64,000 bases of DNA, taken from Desulfovibrio sp. 86. GTDB taxonomy: Bacteria > Desulfobacterota > Desulfovibrionia > Desulfovibrionales > Desulfovibrionaceae. The stretch is from NCBI RefSeq assembly GCF_902702915.1, contig NZ_LR738849.1:2930001-2994000 (forward strand), read 5' to 3'. Below, piece after piece: positions 36,292 through 43,739 of the stretch. Made by a program: the position numbers and the translations under genes. Under the pieces are notes generated by a model. That model was not told the origin of the DNA, ran no database searches, and saw nothing but the letters and a program-made list of their open reading frames with translations. The stretch's first letter is position 1; every line of letters begins with the position of its first letter.

Positions 36292-36567
36292 ATGTGCGTA
36301 ACACTTATAGGCGGCATGGACAGGTTGCAAAAGGACTACATAGCCGCAGCCAAGGAAAATGGGCATTCCCTCAAGTGCATCAGCCGCAATGAGCGGAACT
36401 TCGTTGACAAGATCGGCAACCCTGACGCCCTGATCGTTTTTACCAACAAGGTTTCTCACGAAGCCAAGCGCAAGGCCGTGCAGGTTGCGCGTTCACGCAA
36501 CATACCCCTGCAAATGGTGCACTCTTGCGGTGTCTCCTCCCTGCGCGAATGTCTGCGTGACGCCTAG
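36292..36567 (+). CDS. DUF2325 small protein, probably Fur-regulated
   Basis: The 91-residue protein opens with a Rossmann-like strand CVTLIGGMDRL and ends with VHSCGVSSLRECL, the pattern of the DUF2325 family. Family members are small, cytoplasmic and of unknown biochemical function. AAGGAG sits 7 bp before the ATG. The promoter carries a Fur box and feoB lies downstream, so a link to iron homeostasis is likely by context. The conserved Cys near the C-terminus could bind metal, but this is speculation. Confidence 0.8.
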   Translation: MCVTLIGGMDRLQKDYIAAAKENGHSLKCISRNERNFVDKIGNPDALIVFTNKVSHEAKRKAVQVARSRNIPLQMVHSCGVSSLRECLRDA

Positions 36568-36994
36568 GCAGAGGTGATTTCAGAGTCTGACTGTATCACC
36601 CACGAGAGGAGAGTCCTCATGGCTCCAGTGAATCGCCCGACTGTAGAAGCAAGCTTCGCAGTCGGGCGAATGTTTTATGAATGGTAAAAATATTCTTATG
36701 TTTTGGCCAGATAGGTGACGAACGAGCAAAAAAAATTTCTGGCCGCTTGACTTTTTCGCGGCAACCATTTAAACCCGCTAGGACTTTGGAATTCATTTTC
36801 ATTTTTTTCCGGGGGAACCCAGACGTCATTCAATGGCGGTGGCGGGCGTGCGCAGGACAGAAATGGTGCCCGCCCAGGGACTGTCACAATCAGAAGCTCC
36901 AGGACGGCTAGTATGAGCAATTTTTCCGGCATGATCATGCTTAGTGATCTGCATGGTTTTTTTTGCGTCTTTAGCGGAGCGGGAGGGCACTTGC
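36568..36994. other. leader region of feoB with a nested hairpin
   Basis: No supported gene. A hairpin TCGCCCGACTG (36633-36643) / CAGTCGGGCGA (36659-36669) encloses a smaller GAAGC / GCTTC stem. A 22-codon frame at 36619-36687 has a fair ribosome site but overlaps the hairpin and resembles nothing. I see no second Fur box. Confidence 0.5.
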
Positions 36995-39268
36995 ATGAGT
37001 GAGACGAAAGATTTGGATAATGGCGTGGGAGAGCACGGTCAGCATACGCATGGGCACCACGGTCACGAGCAGCATGGGCACCATGGCCATGCCTTGCGCA
37101 TTGCCCTGGCTGGCAACCCCAACTGCGGCAAGACCACTGTGTTCAACGGCTATACCGGCGCTCGCCAGCATGTGGGCAACTATCCCGGCGTTACCGTTGA
37201 TAAAAAAGAAGGGCACATTAATGTCAATGGCACGCGCGTCATCGTGGTGGACTTGCCCGGCACCTACTCCCTGACTGCCTATTCGCAGGAAGAGCTCGTG
37301 GCCCGGCAGGAACTTGCCAGTGACAACGTGCAGGCGGTCATCAACGTGGTCGATGCCTCGGCCCTTGAGCGTAACCTGCTTCTCACCGTGCAGATGCTTG
37401 AAATGGGCACTCCTGTGGTGCTGTCCTGCAACATGATGGACGAAGCGCGCAATTCGGGCGTGCATATCGCCATGGATCGCCTGAGCGCGCTTCTTGGCAT
37501 CCCCGTGCTGCCCATGGTGGCCCGCACCGGTGAAGGCCTCAAGGAAGCCATGGAAGCCGCCGTTGAATTGAGCGGCAAGGGCAAGCGCGAGCCCATGCGC
37601 ATTTCTTACGGCGCTGAGCTTGACGAAGCTCTGCTTGAGATGGAAAAGCGCATTGTGGCCACCAACCTGCTCACGGACCGCTACCTGCCAAGCTGGGTAG
37701 CCCTCAAGCTGCTGGAAGGCGATGACGTCATTTTGAACGAGGTACGCAAGGCCGACCCCAAAACCGCTGCCGAACTTGAAGGCATGCGCAAAAAAATCGC
37801 CGACCATACGCGCGTTACCCTCAACGCCAGTCTTGAGTCCCTCATCACAGACCACCGCTATGGCTATATCCGCAGCATCCTGCGGGACGGCGTTTTTCAG
37901 CAGGATCCCGGCAAGGATCGCCTGGCCCTTTCCGACAAGCTGGACAAGGTGCTCACCAACGCGCTGTTTGGCCCGCTGCTCATGATTGGCGTGCTGTACC
38001 TCATGTTCTACGTCACCTTTAAGGTGGGCGACTACCCCAAGGGCTGGGTTGAAGACGGCTTTGCCTGGCTTGGTGGATTTTTGGGCGACGTGATGGCTGA
38101 CGGTCTTGCCAAATCCTTGGTCGTGGACGGCGTTATTGCCGGTGTGGGCGGCGTAATCAGCTTTGTGCCGCTGATCCTCATCATGTTTGTCCTCATTTCC
38201 TTTATGGAAGACAGCGGCTACATGGCCCGCGTGGCCTACATGATGGACCGCATTTTCCGCTTCTTCGGCCTGCACGGCGCTTCGGTCATGCCCTACATCA
38301 TTTCCGGCGGCATTGCTGGTGGTTGCGCCATCCCCGGAGCCATGGCCACCCGTACACTGCGCAGTCCCAAGGAAAAACTGGCGACCCTGCTGACCCTGCC
38401 CTACATGGCCTGCGGCGCCAAACTGCCGGTCTTTCTGATGCTGGCTGGCGCCTTCTTCGCTGATGATGCGCCCACAGTCATGTTCCTCATCATGCTTGTG
38501 GGCTGGGTCATGGCCCTGCTGGTGGCGCGCCTGCTGCGTTCTTCCATCGTCAAGGGCGAAGCGACGCCCTTTGTTATGGAACTGCCGCCGTACCGCATGC
38601 CCACACTGTTCAGCCTGTTGCTGCACTGCTGGGAACGCGCCTGGATGTACCTCAAAAAGGCCGGTACCATACTGGTGGCCATTTCCATCATCATCTGGGC
38701 GGGCATGACCTTCCCCAAAATGCCCGAAGATATGGCCGCGCCCTTTGAGCAGAAGATCGAGCAGCTTGAAGCCCAGATCGCCGCCTTCCCCGAAGGCGCT
38801 GAAGAGCGTACCGCCCTTGAGGAAGAGCTGACCGGCGTGCGCGACGAACAAGGTGAAGAAGAGCTGGCTTACTCCATTGCCGGACGCCTGGGCAAGGCTA
38901 TCGAGCCTGCCACCATGCCCGTGGGCTTTGACTGGCGTACCGACATTGCCCTGCTGGCAGGCGTTGCCGCCAAGGAAGCCATTGTGTCCACCCTTGGCAC
39001 GGCCTACGCCATTGGCGCGCAGGATCCCGAAGACGCCGCTCCCCTGGCCGAACGCCTGAAGAGCGACAGCAACTGGTCAAAGGCCACGGCGCTTTCCCTC
39101 ATGCTGTTCGTGCTTATGTATTCTCCCTGCTTTGTGGCGCTCGTGGTCATCAAGCAGGAAGCGGGCAGCTGGGGTTGGCTGATTTTCAGCATGGTCTTCA
39201 ATACGGCTGTAGCCTATGTGGTCGCCCTGGTGGCCTACCAGGTGGGCCGTTCCGTCTGGGGGGGATAA
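36995..39268 (+). CDS. feoB: ferrous iron transport protein B
   Basis: Start at ATG 36995, with GGGAGGG 8 bp upstream, gives 757 residues. The N-terminus has about nine histidines within residues 16-32. Then comes the G domain: G1 AGNPNCGKTT, G2/switch PGVTVDKKEG, G3 DLPGTYSL and G4 NMMDEA. The C-terminal half has the FeoB membrane domain, including ISGGIAGGCAIPGAMATRT and LPYMACGAKLPVF gates and AGVAAKEAIVSTLG. It imports Fe2+ across the inner membrane. No feoA was found next to it. It lies downstream of the Fur-box gene, though a separate promoter may exist in the 427-bp gap. Confidence 0.95.
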   Translation: MSETKDLDNGVGEHGQHTHGHHGHEQHGHHGHALRIALAGNPNCGKTTVFNGYTGARQHVGNYPGVTVDKKEGHINVNGTRVIVVDLPGTYSLTAYSQEELVARQELASDNVQAVINVVDASALERNLLLTVQMLEMGTPVVLSCNMMDEARNSGVHIAMDRLSALLGIPVLPMVARTGEGLKEAMEAAVELSGKGKREPMRISYGAELDEALLEMEKRIVATNLLTDRYLPSWVALKLLEGDDVILNEVRKADPKTAAELEGMRKKIADHTRVTLNASLESLITDHRYGYIRSILRDGVFQQDPGKDRLALSDKLDKVLTNALFGPLLMIGVLYLMFYVTFKVGDYPKGWVEDGFAWLGGFLGDVMADGLAKSLVVDGVIAGVGGVISFVPLILIMFVLISFMEDSGYMARVAYMMDRIFRFFGLHGASVMPYIISGGIAGGCAIPGAMATRTLRSPKEKLATLLTLPYMACGAKLPVFLMLAGAFFADDAPTVMFLIMLVGWVMALLVARLLRSSIVKGEATPFVMELPPYRMPTLFSLLLHCWERAWMYLKKAGTILVAISIIIWAGMTFPKMPEDMAAPFEQKIEQLEAQIAAFPEGAEERTALEEELTGVRDEQGEEELAYSIAGRLGKAIEPATMPVGFDWRTDIALLAGVAAKEAIVSTLGTAYAIGAQDPEDAAPLAERLKSDSNWSKATALSLMLFVLMYSPCFVALVVIKQEAGSWGWLIFSMVFNTAVAYVVALVAYQVGRSVWGG

Positions 39269-39399
39269 TAGGGGATAATATGTTGCCTGCCTGCCGCGCC
39301 AGGGCCGTTTGAGCCTTTTGCACGGCATGGGCCCCGGGGCGTAACCCGCTCCGCCCGAAGGCAAATGCCCTCGTAACAGAGTGTCAGTCTTTCCATATA

Positions 39400-39448
39400 T
39401 GCCCGTGCCGCGCCTTGACAAAAGGCTTGCGGCACGGGCATTGTTTTT
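39400..39448 (+). terminator. feoB terminator
   Basis: TGCCCGTGCCGC (39400-39411) pairs with GCGGCACGGGCA (39429-39440), with an inner GCCTT / AAGGC extension, followed by TTGTTTTT. Confidence 0.85.
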
Positions 39449-39583
39449 GGGTTATCGGTACCTGTATAACAGGCTTTCGGTTTTGGAATTTTGGGCAGAG
39501 TACCCTTGGGGTAGACATCCTCAAGGGCTGAAGCGGTTTTATCTTTAAAAAATTCTATTTTCGTTAGAATCAAAGCCATGTTA

Positions 39584-39644
39584 CGGTGTGCTGCACTTTC
39601 GTGCAGTAGTAGAGCATGTGACCTTTTTCAAAGGTAAAATGCCC
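39584..39644. repeat. partial R3 repeat
   Basis: Contains the CTGCACTTTCGTGCAG hairpin and a TAGAGCATGTGACC...AAATGC end, matching the 3' half of the multi-hairpin family. Confidence 0.5.
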
Positions 39645-39739
39645 AAACGACCAGGCTGCGTTTGCGGCTTTGGCGGCTTGTCTGTCCATGCGGCGATGGG
39701 CATAACGTGCACGTATTCAAGACGCGCACCGGGGGTTGT

Positions 39740-40225
39740 ATGCTGATCCGGATTTTTTGTCTCTGTCTGACCATCTGCCTTGCCTTGGCAAGCCTTCCGG
39801 CCCTTGCCTGGGACGCCAGGGTTGTCCGTGTGGAGGATGGCAACACCATTTCCGTCAGCAAGACCGGCAAAAGCGATGACGCCGAGGTGGTGCTGCGGTT
39901 TTATGGCATAGAGGCCCCGACCCTGAACCAGCCCTTCGGGGCGGAAGCTCGTCAACGCCTTGCCGAGATCATGCCGCGAGGCACAAGGGTAACGGTGGAA
40001 CCCGTGGGCGAGAGCGAGTCGGGCACCATAAGCGCGCTTATTCAGGTTGGGGGCGCATCTGTTAACTATCAGCTGGTGATGGAAGGGCTGGCCTGGATTG
40101 ACAGACAAAATTGCAGGGCTATCTTTTGCCGCCGCTGGATGATACAGGAACACCAGGCTGTTGTAGAGAAGCGGGGCGTGTGGGGCCTGAAAATAGGCAC
40201 TCCGCCCTGGCAGTGGGGCAGATAA
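39740..40225 (+). CDS. secreted thermonuclease-like (SNase domain) protein
   Basis: Start at ATG 39740 gives 161 residues with a clear signal peptide (hydrophobic 4-20, likely cleavage after ALA near 23). The rest is an OB-fold SNase domain: VVRVEDGNTISV, then LRFYGIEAPTLNQPFGAEAR, where staphylococcal nuclease has RLxGIDAPE, and YQLVMEGLAWI. The residue after AP is Thr, not Glu, and Asp of the DAP motif is Glu, so catalytic activity is uncertain. Only a weak G-rich ribosome site precedes the ATG. Confidence 0.75.
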   Translation: MLIRIFCLCLTICLALASLPALAWDARVVRVEDGNTISVSKTGKSDDAEVVLRFYGIEAPTLNQPFGAEARQRLAEIMPRGTRVTVEPVGESESGTISALIQVGGASVNYQLVMEGLAWIDRQNCRAIFCRRWMIQEHQAVVEKRGVWGLKIGTPPWQWGR

Positions 40226-40241
40226 AACAACCGGAGCAGAT

Positions 40242-40670
40242 ATGAATGTCACGGGTTCGCAGGAATTGCGGGAATTTCTTGATGGCTGGAAAATCGACCC
40301 CCAGAATGCCAAGGCGGCTTTTACAGCCTATATGGACTTTCTGGCCGCGCACAGCGGCATGAGTTTTACCTTCAAGGCCAGACCCGGCGTGAGCTACTCG
40401 TTGCGCGCCCGGCACGCCGCCCAGACCAAACGTGAACTCTTTGTGCTGCTTGACGTGGTGGACGATGAGCCGGATAATCGCTGGCTGTCTGTCTGCTTTT
40501 ACAACAACATGGTCACGGACGCTGAAGACAAGGGCGACTTTGTGCCCGATGGCCTGATGGACGAGGATGCCCGCTGCTTCAACCTTGAAAAAGACGACGC
40601 CCACATGCGTGACTACATTATGGCCCGTCTGGCCGAAGCAGCACGCAACGCCGATAAAAACGTGGAGTAA
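40242..40670 (+). CDS. conserved-looking hypothetical protein
   Basis: A 142-residue acidic soluble protein with no signal or membrane segment. It has an alpha-helical start, then SFTFKARPGVSYSLRAR and ELFVLLDVVDDEPDNRWLSV, suggesting a mixed alpha/beta fold, and an acidic C-terminal helix. I recognise no family. It starts 16 bp after the SNase-like gene (GGAG upstream of the ATG) and ends 1 bp before the exonuclease gene, so the three form one unit. Confidence 0.7.
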   Translation: MNVTGSQELREFLDGWKIDPQNAKAAFTAYMDFLAAHSGMSFTFKARPGVSYSLRARHAAQTKRELFVLLDVVDDEPDNRWLSVCFYNNMVTDAEDKGDFVPDGLMDEDARCFNLEKDDAHMRDYIMARLAEAARNADKNVE

Positions 40671-40671
40671 C

Positions 40672-41202
40672 ATGCTCGCTGTACATGCCGCGCCCTGCGT
40701 GGCCATAGATTTTGAAACCTCCGGGTACGCGGCCCACAGCGCCTGTGCTGTGGGCCTTGCCCGTATTGAGGACGGGAGCGTTGTGGACCGGCTTTACAGC
40801 CTCATACGCCCGCCGTCTTCCCGGGTCATGTTTACGGAAATCCACGGGCTCACCTGGCCCATGCTCAAAGACGCGCCCACCTTCGCCGAAGTCTGGCCTC
40901 AAATGAAAGCCTTCATGGACGGGGCCGACGCGTTGCTGGCGCACAACGCCTCTTTTGACAGGCGCGTGTTGCAGGCCTGCTGCCGCGAGGCCGGGGCCGA
41001 AACTCCCAGATACCATTTTTTGTGTACGCTCAAGGGCGCGCGGCGCAGCCTGCCCCTGCCTTCCAAGAAGCTCAACCATGTCTGCGAGCATTTCGGCATT
41101 GCCCTTGACCACCACAACGCCGAATCTGACGCTGCGGCCTGCGCAGAGGTCTATCTGCGTTTGCGGGCTATGGGCGTCACCGACGGCCAGATGCGCCTGT
41201 AA
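40672..41202 (+). CDS. DnaQ-like 3'-5' exonuclease (DEDDh)
   Basis: Start at ATG 40672, with GGAG 5-6 bp before it, gives 176 residues. The DEDDh residues are visible: Asp and Glu in VAIDFETSG (Exo I), Asp in LLAHNASFDRRVL (Exo II), and His and Asp in DHHNAESDAAACAEV (Exo III). It should remove nucleotides from DNA or RNA 3' ends. No polymerase domain is attached. It is the third gene of a unit with the SNase-like and hypothetical genes. Confidence 0.88.
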   Translation: MLAVHAAPCVAIDFETSGYAAHSACAVGLARIEDGSVVDRLYSLIRPPSSRVMFTEIHGLTWPMLKDAPTFAEVWPQMKAFMDGADALLAHNASFDRRVLQACCREAGAETPRYHFLCTLKGARRSLPLPSKKLNHVCEHFGIALDHHNAESDAAACAEVYLRLRAMGVTDGQMRL

Positions 41203-41405
41203 GATGCGCCTGTAGACAATGCCGCCGCAGAACCTCGCAACGCATTGACCCAAGTTCCGCTGCCCCGAAGTGCCCGCCAGGGTATGCCGGGACCTGAAAA
41301 CCTCTGGCCCGTCCTCGTCAACAAAATGGCGATGTCCGGGCCAGAGGTTTTTATTTTTTTGTAATTTTTCAAATAATACTCTGTTTTTATTAATATAAAT
41401 AAAAA

Positions 41406-41421
41406 TGGAACAGGTTTTGCT
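41406..41421 (+). promoter_or_regulatory. sigma-54 promoter of flgB operon
   Basis: TGGAACAGGTTTTGCT has the invariant GG (41407-41408) and GC (41419-41420) separated by exactly 10 bases, as required for the -24/-12 class. It lies about 40 bp before the flgB start. Confidence 0.7.
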
Positions 41422-41461
41422 TGCGCCTTGTCAGCAATCCATAAGGACTGCGGGAGGCATC

Positions 41462-41875
41462 ATGAAAAGTTTGTTCAGCAGTCAGGTCGGCCTGGTCGGC
41501 ACGGTCATGAACATGCAGCTTCAAAGGCAGAATGTCATTGCCGGCAACTTGTCCAACATTGACACCCCCAACTACAAGCCGCGTGAACTGAGCTTTGAAA
41601 AAGAGCTTCAGACCGCTCTCGGGCAGAATATGGAAGGGCAGATGAGCCGTACCAGCGAGGAGCACATTCCCTCGACCTTTGATCCTGCATCCTTCAGGCC
41701 CGAGTGGTCGGAGGCTTTCAAGCCCAGACTTATTCACGGTGAAGACCGCGTGAACCTTGATAAGGAAATGGCCAAGCACGCCAAGAACCAGTTACAGTTT
41801 ACGGCCCTGGCCCAAGTTCTGACAAAAACGTTTGAAGGCGTGAATAACGTCATACAGGACGGCAAGCAGGCCTAG
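41462..41875 (+). CDS. flgB: flagellar basal-body rod protein FlgB
   Basis: Start at ATG 41462, with GGGAGG 5 bp upstream, gives 137 residues, a normal FlgB length. The N-terminal motif NVIAGNLSNIDTPNYKPRE is the flagellar rod/hook signature (residues 23-41), and the C-terminal helix KNQLQFTALAQVLTKTF pairs with it. FlgB forms part of the proximal rod in the periplasm and is exported by the flagellar type III system. Its TAG stop runs into repeat sequence that separates it from flgC by 304 bp. Confidence 0.93.
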   Translation: MKSLFSSQVGLVGTVMNMQLQRQNVIAGNLSNIDTPNYKPRELSFEKELQTALGQNMEGQMSRTSEEHIPSTFDPASFRPEWSEAFKPRLIHGEDRVNLDKEMAKHAKNQLQFTALAQVLTKTFEGVNNVIQDGKQA

Positions 41876-42077
41876 AGCGATTTCTCTAGCGATGCTGTCG
41901 CCATCCGTAAGGCTTCTTCGTCGCCTAACGGCTGCCGCTTGAAATTGCTCTAGCGGATGCGGGAGCAGACGCCCGCAGCGGAGGCGTAAGCGCAGTTTAT
42001 CTGCGCGGTTAAACGCCGGAGCGAGCGTCTAGTAAGCATTGAGAATAGATATTCTCAATGCGAAAATGCTCTAAGAA
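41873..42077. repeat. repeat mosaic between flgB and flgC
   Basis: Starts at the flgB stop (TAGAGCGATTT) and includes a segment GCTGTCGCCATCCG...CTGCCGC that recurs at about 58828-58866, a GCAGACGCCCGC/GGAGCGAGCGTCT hairpin and an ATTGAGAATAGATATTCTCAAT palindrome, ending in AAATGCTCTAAG. Confidence 0.55.
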
Positions 42078-42179
42078 GCGCCGTCCGGTTGACGGGCAGA
42101 GCTTCCTCGGTTCGTCGTGCAGCAAACGCAGGGCAGGGTTGGGCGGTCTTCAGGGATTTTTGAGCATCAGGAGGACGTC

Positions 42180-42617
42180 ATGGATTTCATGACAGCATTT
42201 GACATAAGCGCATCGGGCCTTGCGGCCGACCGTACGCGCATCAATACCATTTCAATGAACCTGGCCAATGCCAAGACCACGCGCACGCCCCTGGGCGGTC
42301 CTTACCGCAGGCGTACCGTTGTGCAGCAGACGGCTGATGTGGACGATCCCTTTTCCGTCCACATGCAGTCGGCCCTCGACCGCTCGGTCAAGGGGGTGCG
42401 CGTCATGGCCGTGACGATGGACAACCGCCCCTTCAAGCGCGTGTATGAGCCGGGCAACCCCGACGCCAATGCCGAGGGGTACGTGATGTACCCCGACATC
42501 AACGTGGTGGAGGAAATGGCCAACCTCATGACGGCCCAGCGCAATTATGAAGCCAACGTCACCACAGTGGACGCCGTCAAGGGCATGTACGTCAAGGCTC
42601 TTGAAATCGGGAAATAA
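42180..42617 (+). CDS. flgC: flagellar basal-body rod protein FlgC
   Basis: Start at ATG 42180, with AGGAGG 5-6 bp upstream, gives 145 residues. The rod signature is ISASGLAADRTRINTISMNL followed by ANAKTTRTPLGGPYRRR, and the C-terminus has VEEMANLMTAQRNYEANV, typical of FlgC. It builds the proximal rod with FlgB and FliE. Confidence 0.95.
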   Translation: MDFMTAFDISASGLAADRTRINTISMNLANAKTTRTPLGGPYRRRTVVQQTADVDDPFSVHMQSALDRSVKGVRVMAVTMDNRPFKRVYEPGNPDANAEGYVMYPDINVVEEMANLMTAQRNYEANVTTVDAVKGMYVKALEIGK

Positions 42618-42675
42618 CACCGGGCATCCGTTTTTACGGGCATACGGAACCAGCGAGTAGCGTCAGGAGAACATC

Positions 42676-43122
42676 ATGAGCATTCAGGCAACGGGCATGC
42701 GCGCCTATAGCGAAGCCATACAGCATTTCAGCAAGGTTTCAAGCAGCTTGCAGCAAGGGTCGGCGGTCGGCGGGCAGACGCTTTTTTCCCGCACTCTGGA
42801 TCAGAGCCTTGCCCGCAGCCAGGTGGATACCGGTGAAAACTTTGGCGCACAGGTGGACAAGATGCAGTTCCCCGGCAAGGCTTCAACGCCGGTGATGCCC
42901 GAAAACAGCTTTACGGGAACGCTCAAAGACTCGCTCAACAAGGTCAGTCAGTTGCAGAACGTGAAGGATAAAGCCATCGACGACTTCGCTTCCGGCCGTA
43001 CGCAAAACGTGCAGGAACTCATGATCACCATGCAGAAGTCCAGTCTTGCCATGAAGCTGACCACCGCTGTGCGCGGCAAGGTTCTGGAAGCGTATAAAGA
43101 AATTTCAAAGATGCAGTTCTAG
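42676..43122 (+). CDS. fliE: flagellar hook-basal body complex protein FliE
   Basis: The 148-residue protein links the MS ring to the rod. The typical FliE part is the C-terminal half: FTGTLKDSLNKVSQLQNVKD, then VQELMITMQKSSLAMKLTT and EAYKEISKMQF. The N-terminal 60 residues are longer than in enteric FliE (about 104 residues in all). AGGAG lies 7 bp before the ATG. The last two bases of its TAG stop are the first two of an R1 repeat. Confidence 0.9.
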   Translation: MSIQATGMRAYSEAIQHFSKVSSSLQQGSAVGGQTLFSRTLDQSLARSQVDTGENFGAQVDKMQFPGKASTPVMPENSFTGTLKDSLNKVSQLQNVKDKAIDDFASGRTQNVQELMITMQKSSLAMKLTTAVRGKVLEAYKEISKMQF

Positions 43123-43269
43123 ACAGTGTAGCCACGAGCGCCTTTTCAGGCATCTCTGCGTCGAACTTCGCCTTTTATTCCGGTCGAGTACCAACAGAGT
43201 ACACTCCCTGCATAAAAGGCTCGTTCTCCTTGATATGACTGAAAATTCATCTCGTGACGACACTGTCTG
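43121..43269. repeat. MITE-like element (family R1), copy 2
   Basis: 149 bp bounded by AGACAGTGTAGCCACGAG and CTCGTGACGACACTGTCT, complementary at 16 of 18 positions. Inner arms GCCTTTTAT / ATAAAAGGC flank the core GTCGAG...AGAGT...CACTCC. Compared with copy 1 the outer pair of the inner arm changes from A-T to G-C on both sides. Confidence 0.8.
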
Positions 43270-43271
43270 GG

Positions 43272-43428
43272 GAAACGCTGATTCATTCCGCTTGGCGGTG
43301 TTGCTTCACTTTTTTTGAACCAGTCGAGGTCGGAAGAGTCCACTCCTGCTTCAAAAAAAGATCGCGCCTTGCCAAACGAAATACCCGCGCGTTTCCAGGA
43401 GGCTCTTTACTCAGTGCTTCTCTAGATA
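43272..43428. repeat. MITE-like element (family R2), copy 1
   Basis: A 125-bp unit bounded by GGAAACGC (43272-43279) and GCGTTTCC (43389-43396), with similarity to copy 2 continuing about 30 bp further. Inner arms CTTTTTTTGAA / TTCAAAAAAAG flank a core GTCGAG...AGAGT-C-CACTCC very like that of R1. It starts 2 bp after the R1 element. Confidence 0.75.
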
Positions 43429-43542
43429 AAGTACGCCGGGGGATTCCCTTTTACGGTCTGACTGCCTGACAGTTCATATCTGGCCTGCGCAACTCTCTGA
43501 CCAGCAGAATTCTCTCACCTGCACAACTCGCGCTCCTGAACG

Positions 43543-43584
43543 ACCTTTCCTCATGTGGCCCTGCCGCTGGGGAAAGGTTTTTTT
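43543..43584 (+). terminator. terminator of flgB-flgC-fliE
   Basis: ACCTTTCC (43543-43550) pairs with GGAAAGGT (43571-43578), followed by seven T residues. Confidence 0.7.
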
Positions 43585-43661
43585 ATGGCTTCACAAATTT
43601 GAGCGCCAGGCGGCAGGCCAGGCAGCCAGATGTTACCTGTCAAAAGCGCATGCTTATATAG

Positions 43662-43677
43662 TGGCATAGCTCTTGCT
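43662..43677 (+). promoter_or_regulatory. sigma-54 promoter of fliF operon
   Basis: TGGCATAGCTCTTGCT matches the -24/-12 consensus very well, with GG (43663-43664) and GC (43675-43676) 10 bases apart. It lies 62 bp before the fliF start. Confidence 0.82.
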
Positions 43678-43739
43678 ATGGCTAGTAAAGCCCGGCCCTG
43701 GTGTCGGAAAACCAGCGCTCAAGCGCACAGGAGCGGAAC

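Noticed and set aside
36619..36687. 22-codon frame with a GAGGAG ribosome site upstream of feoB
   Set aside because: It overlaps a 11-bp hairpin and has no similarity to FeoA or any leader type I know; too short to support.
36971..38851. 626-codon minus-strand frame opposite feoB
   Set aside because: Antisense shadow of a gene with complete GTPase and membrane motifs; product is His/Gln-rich without a recognisable domain.
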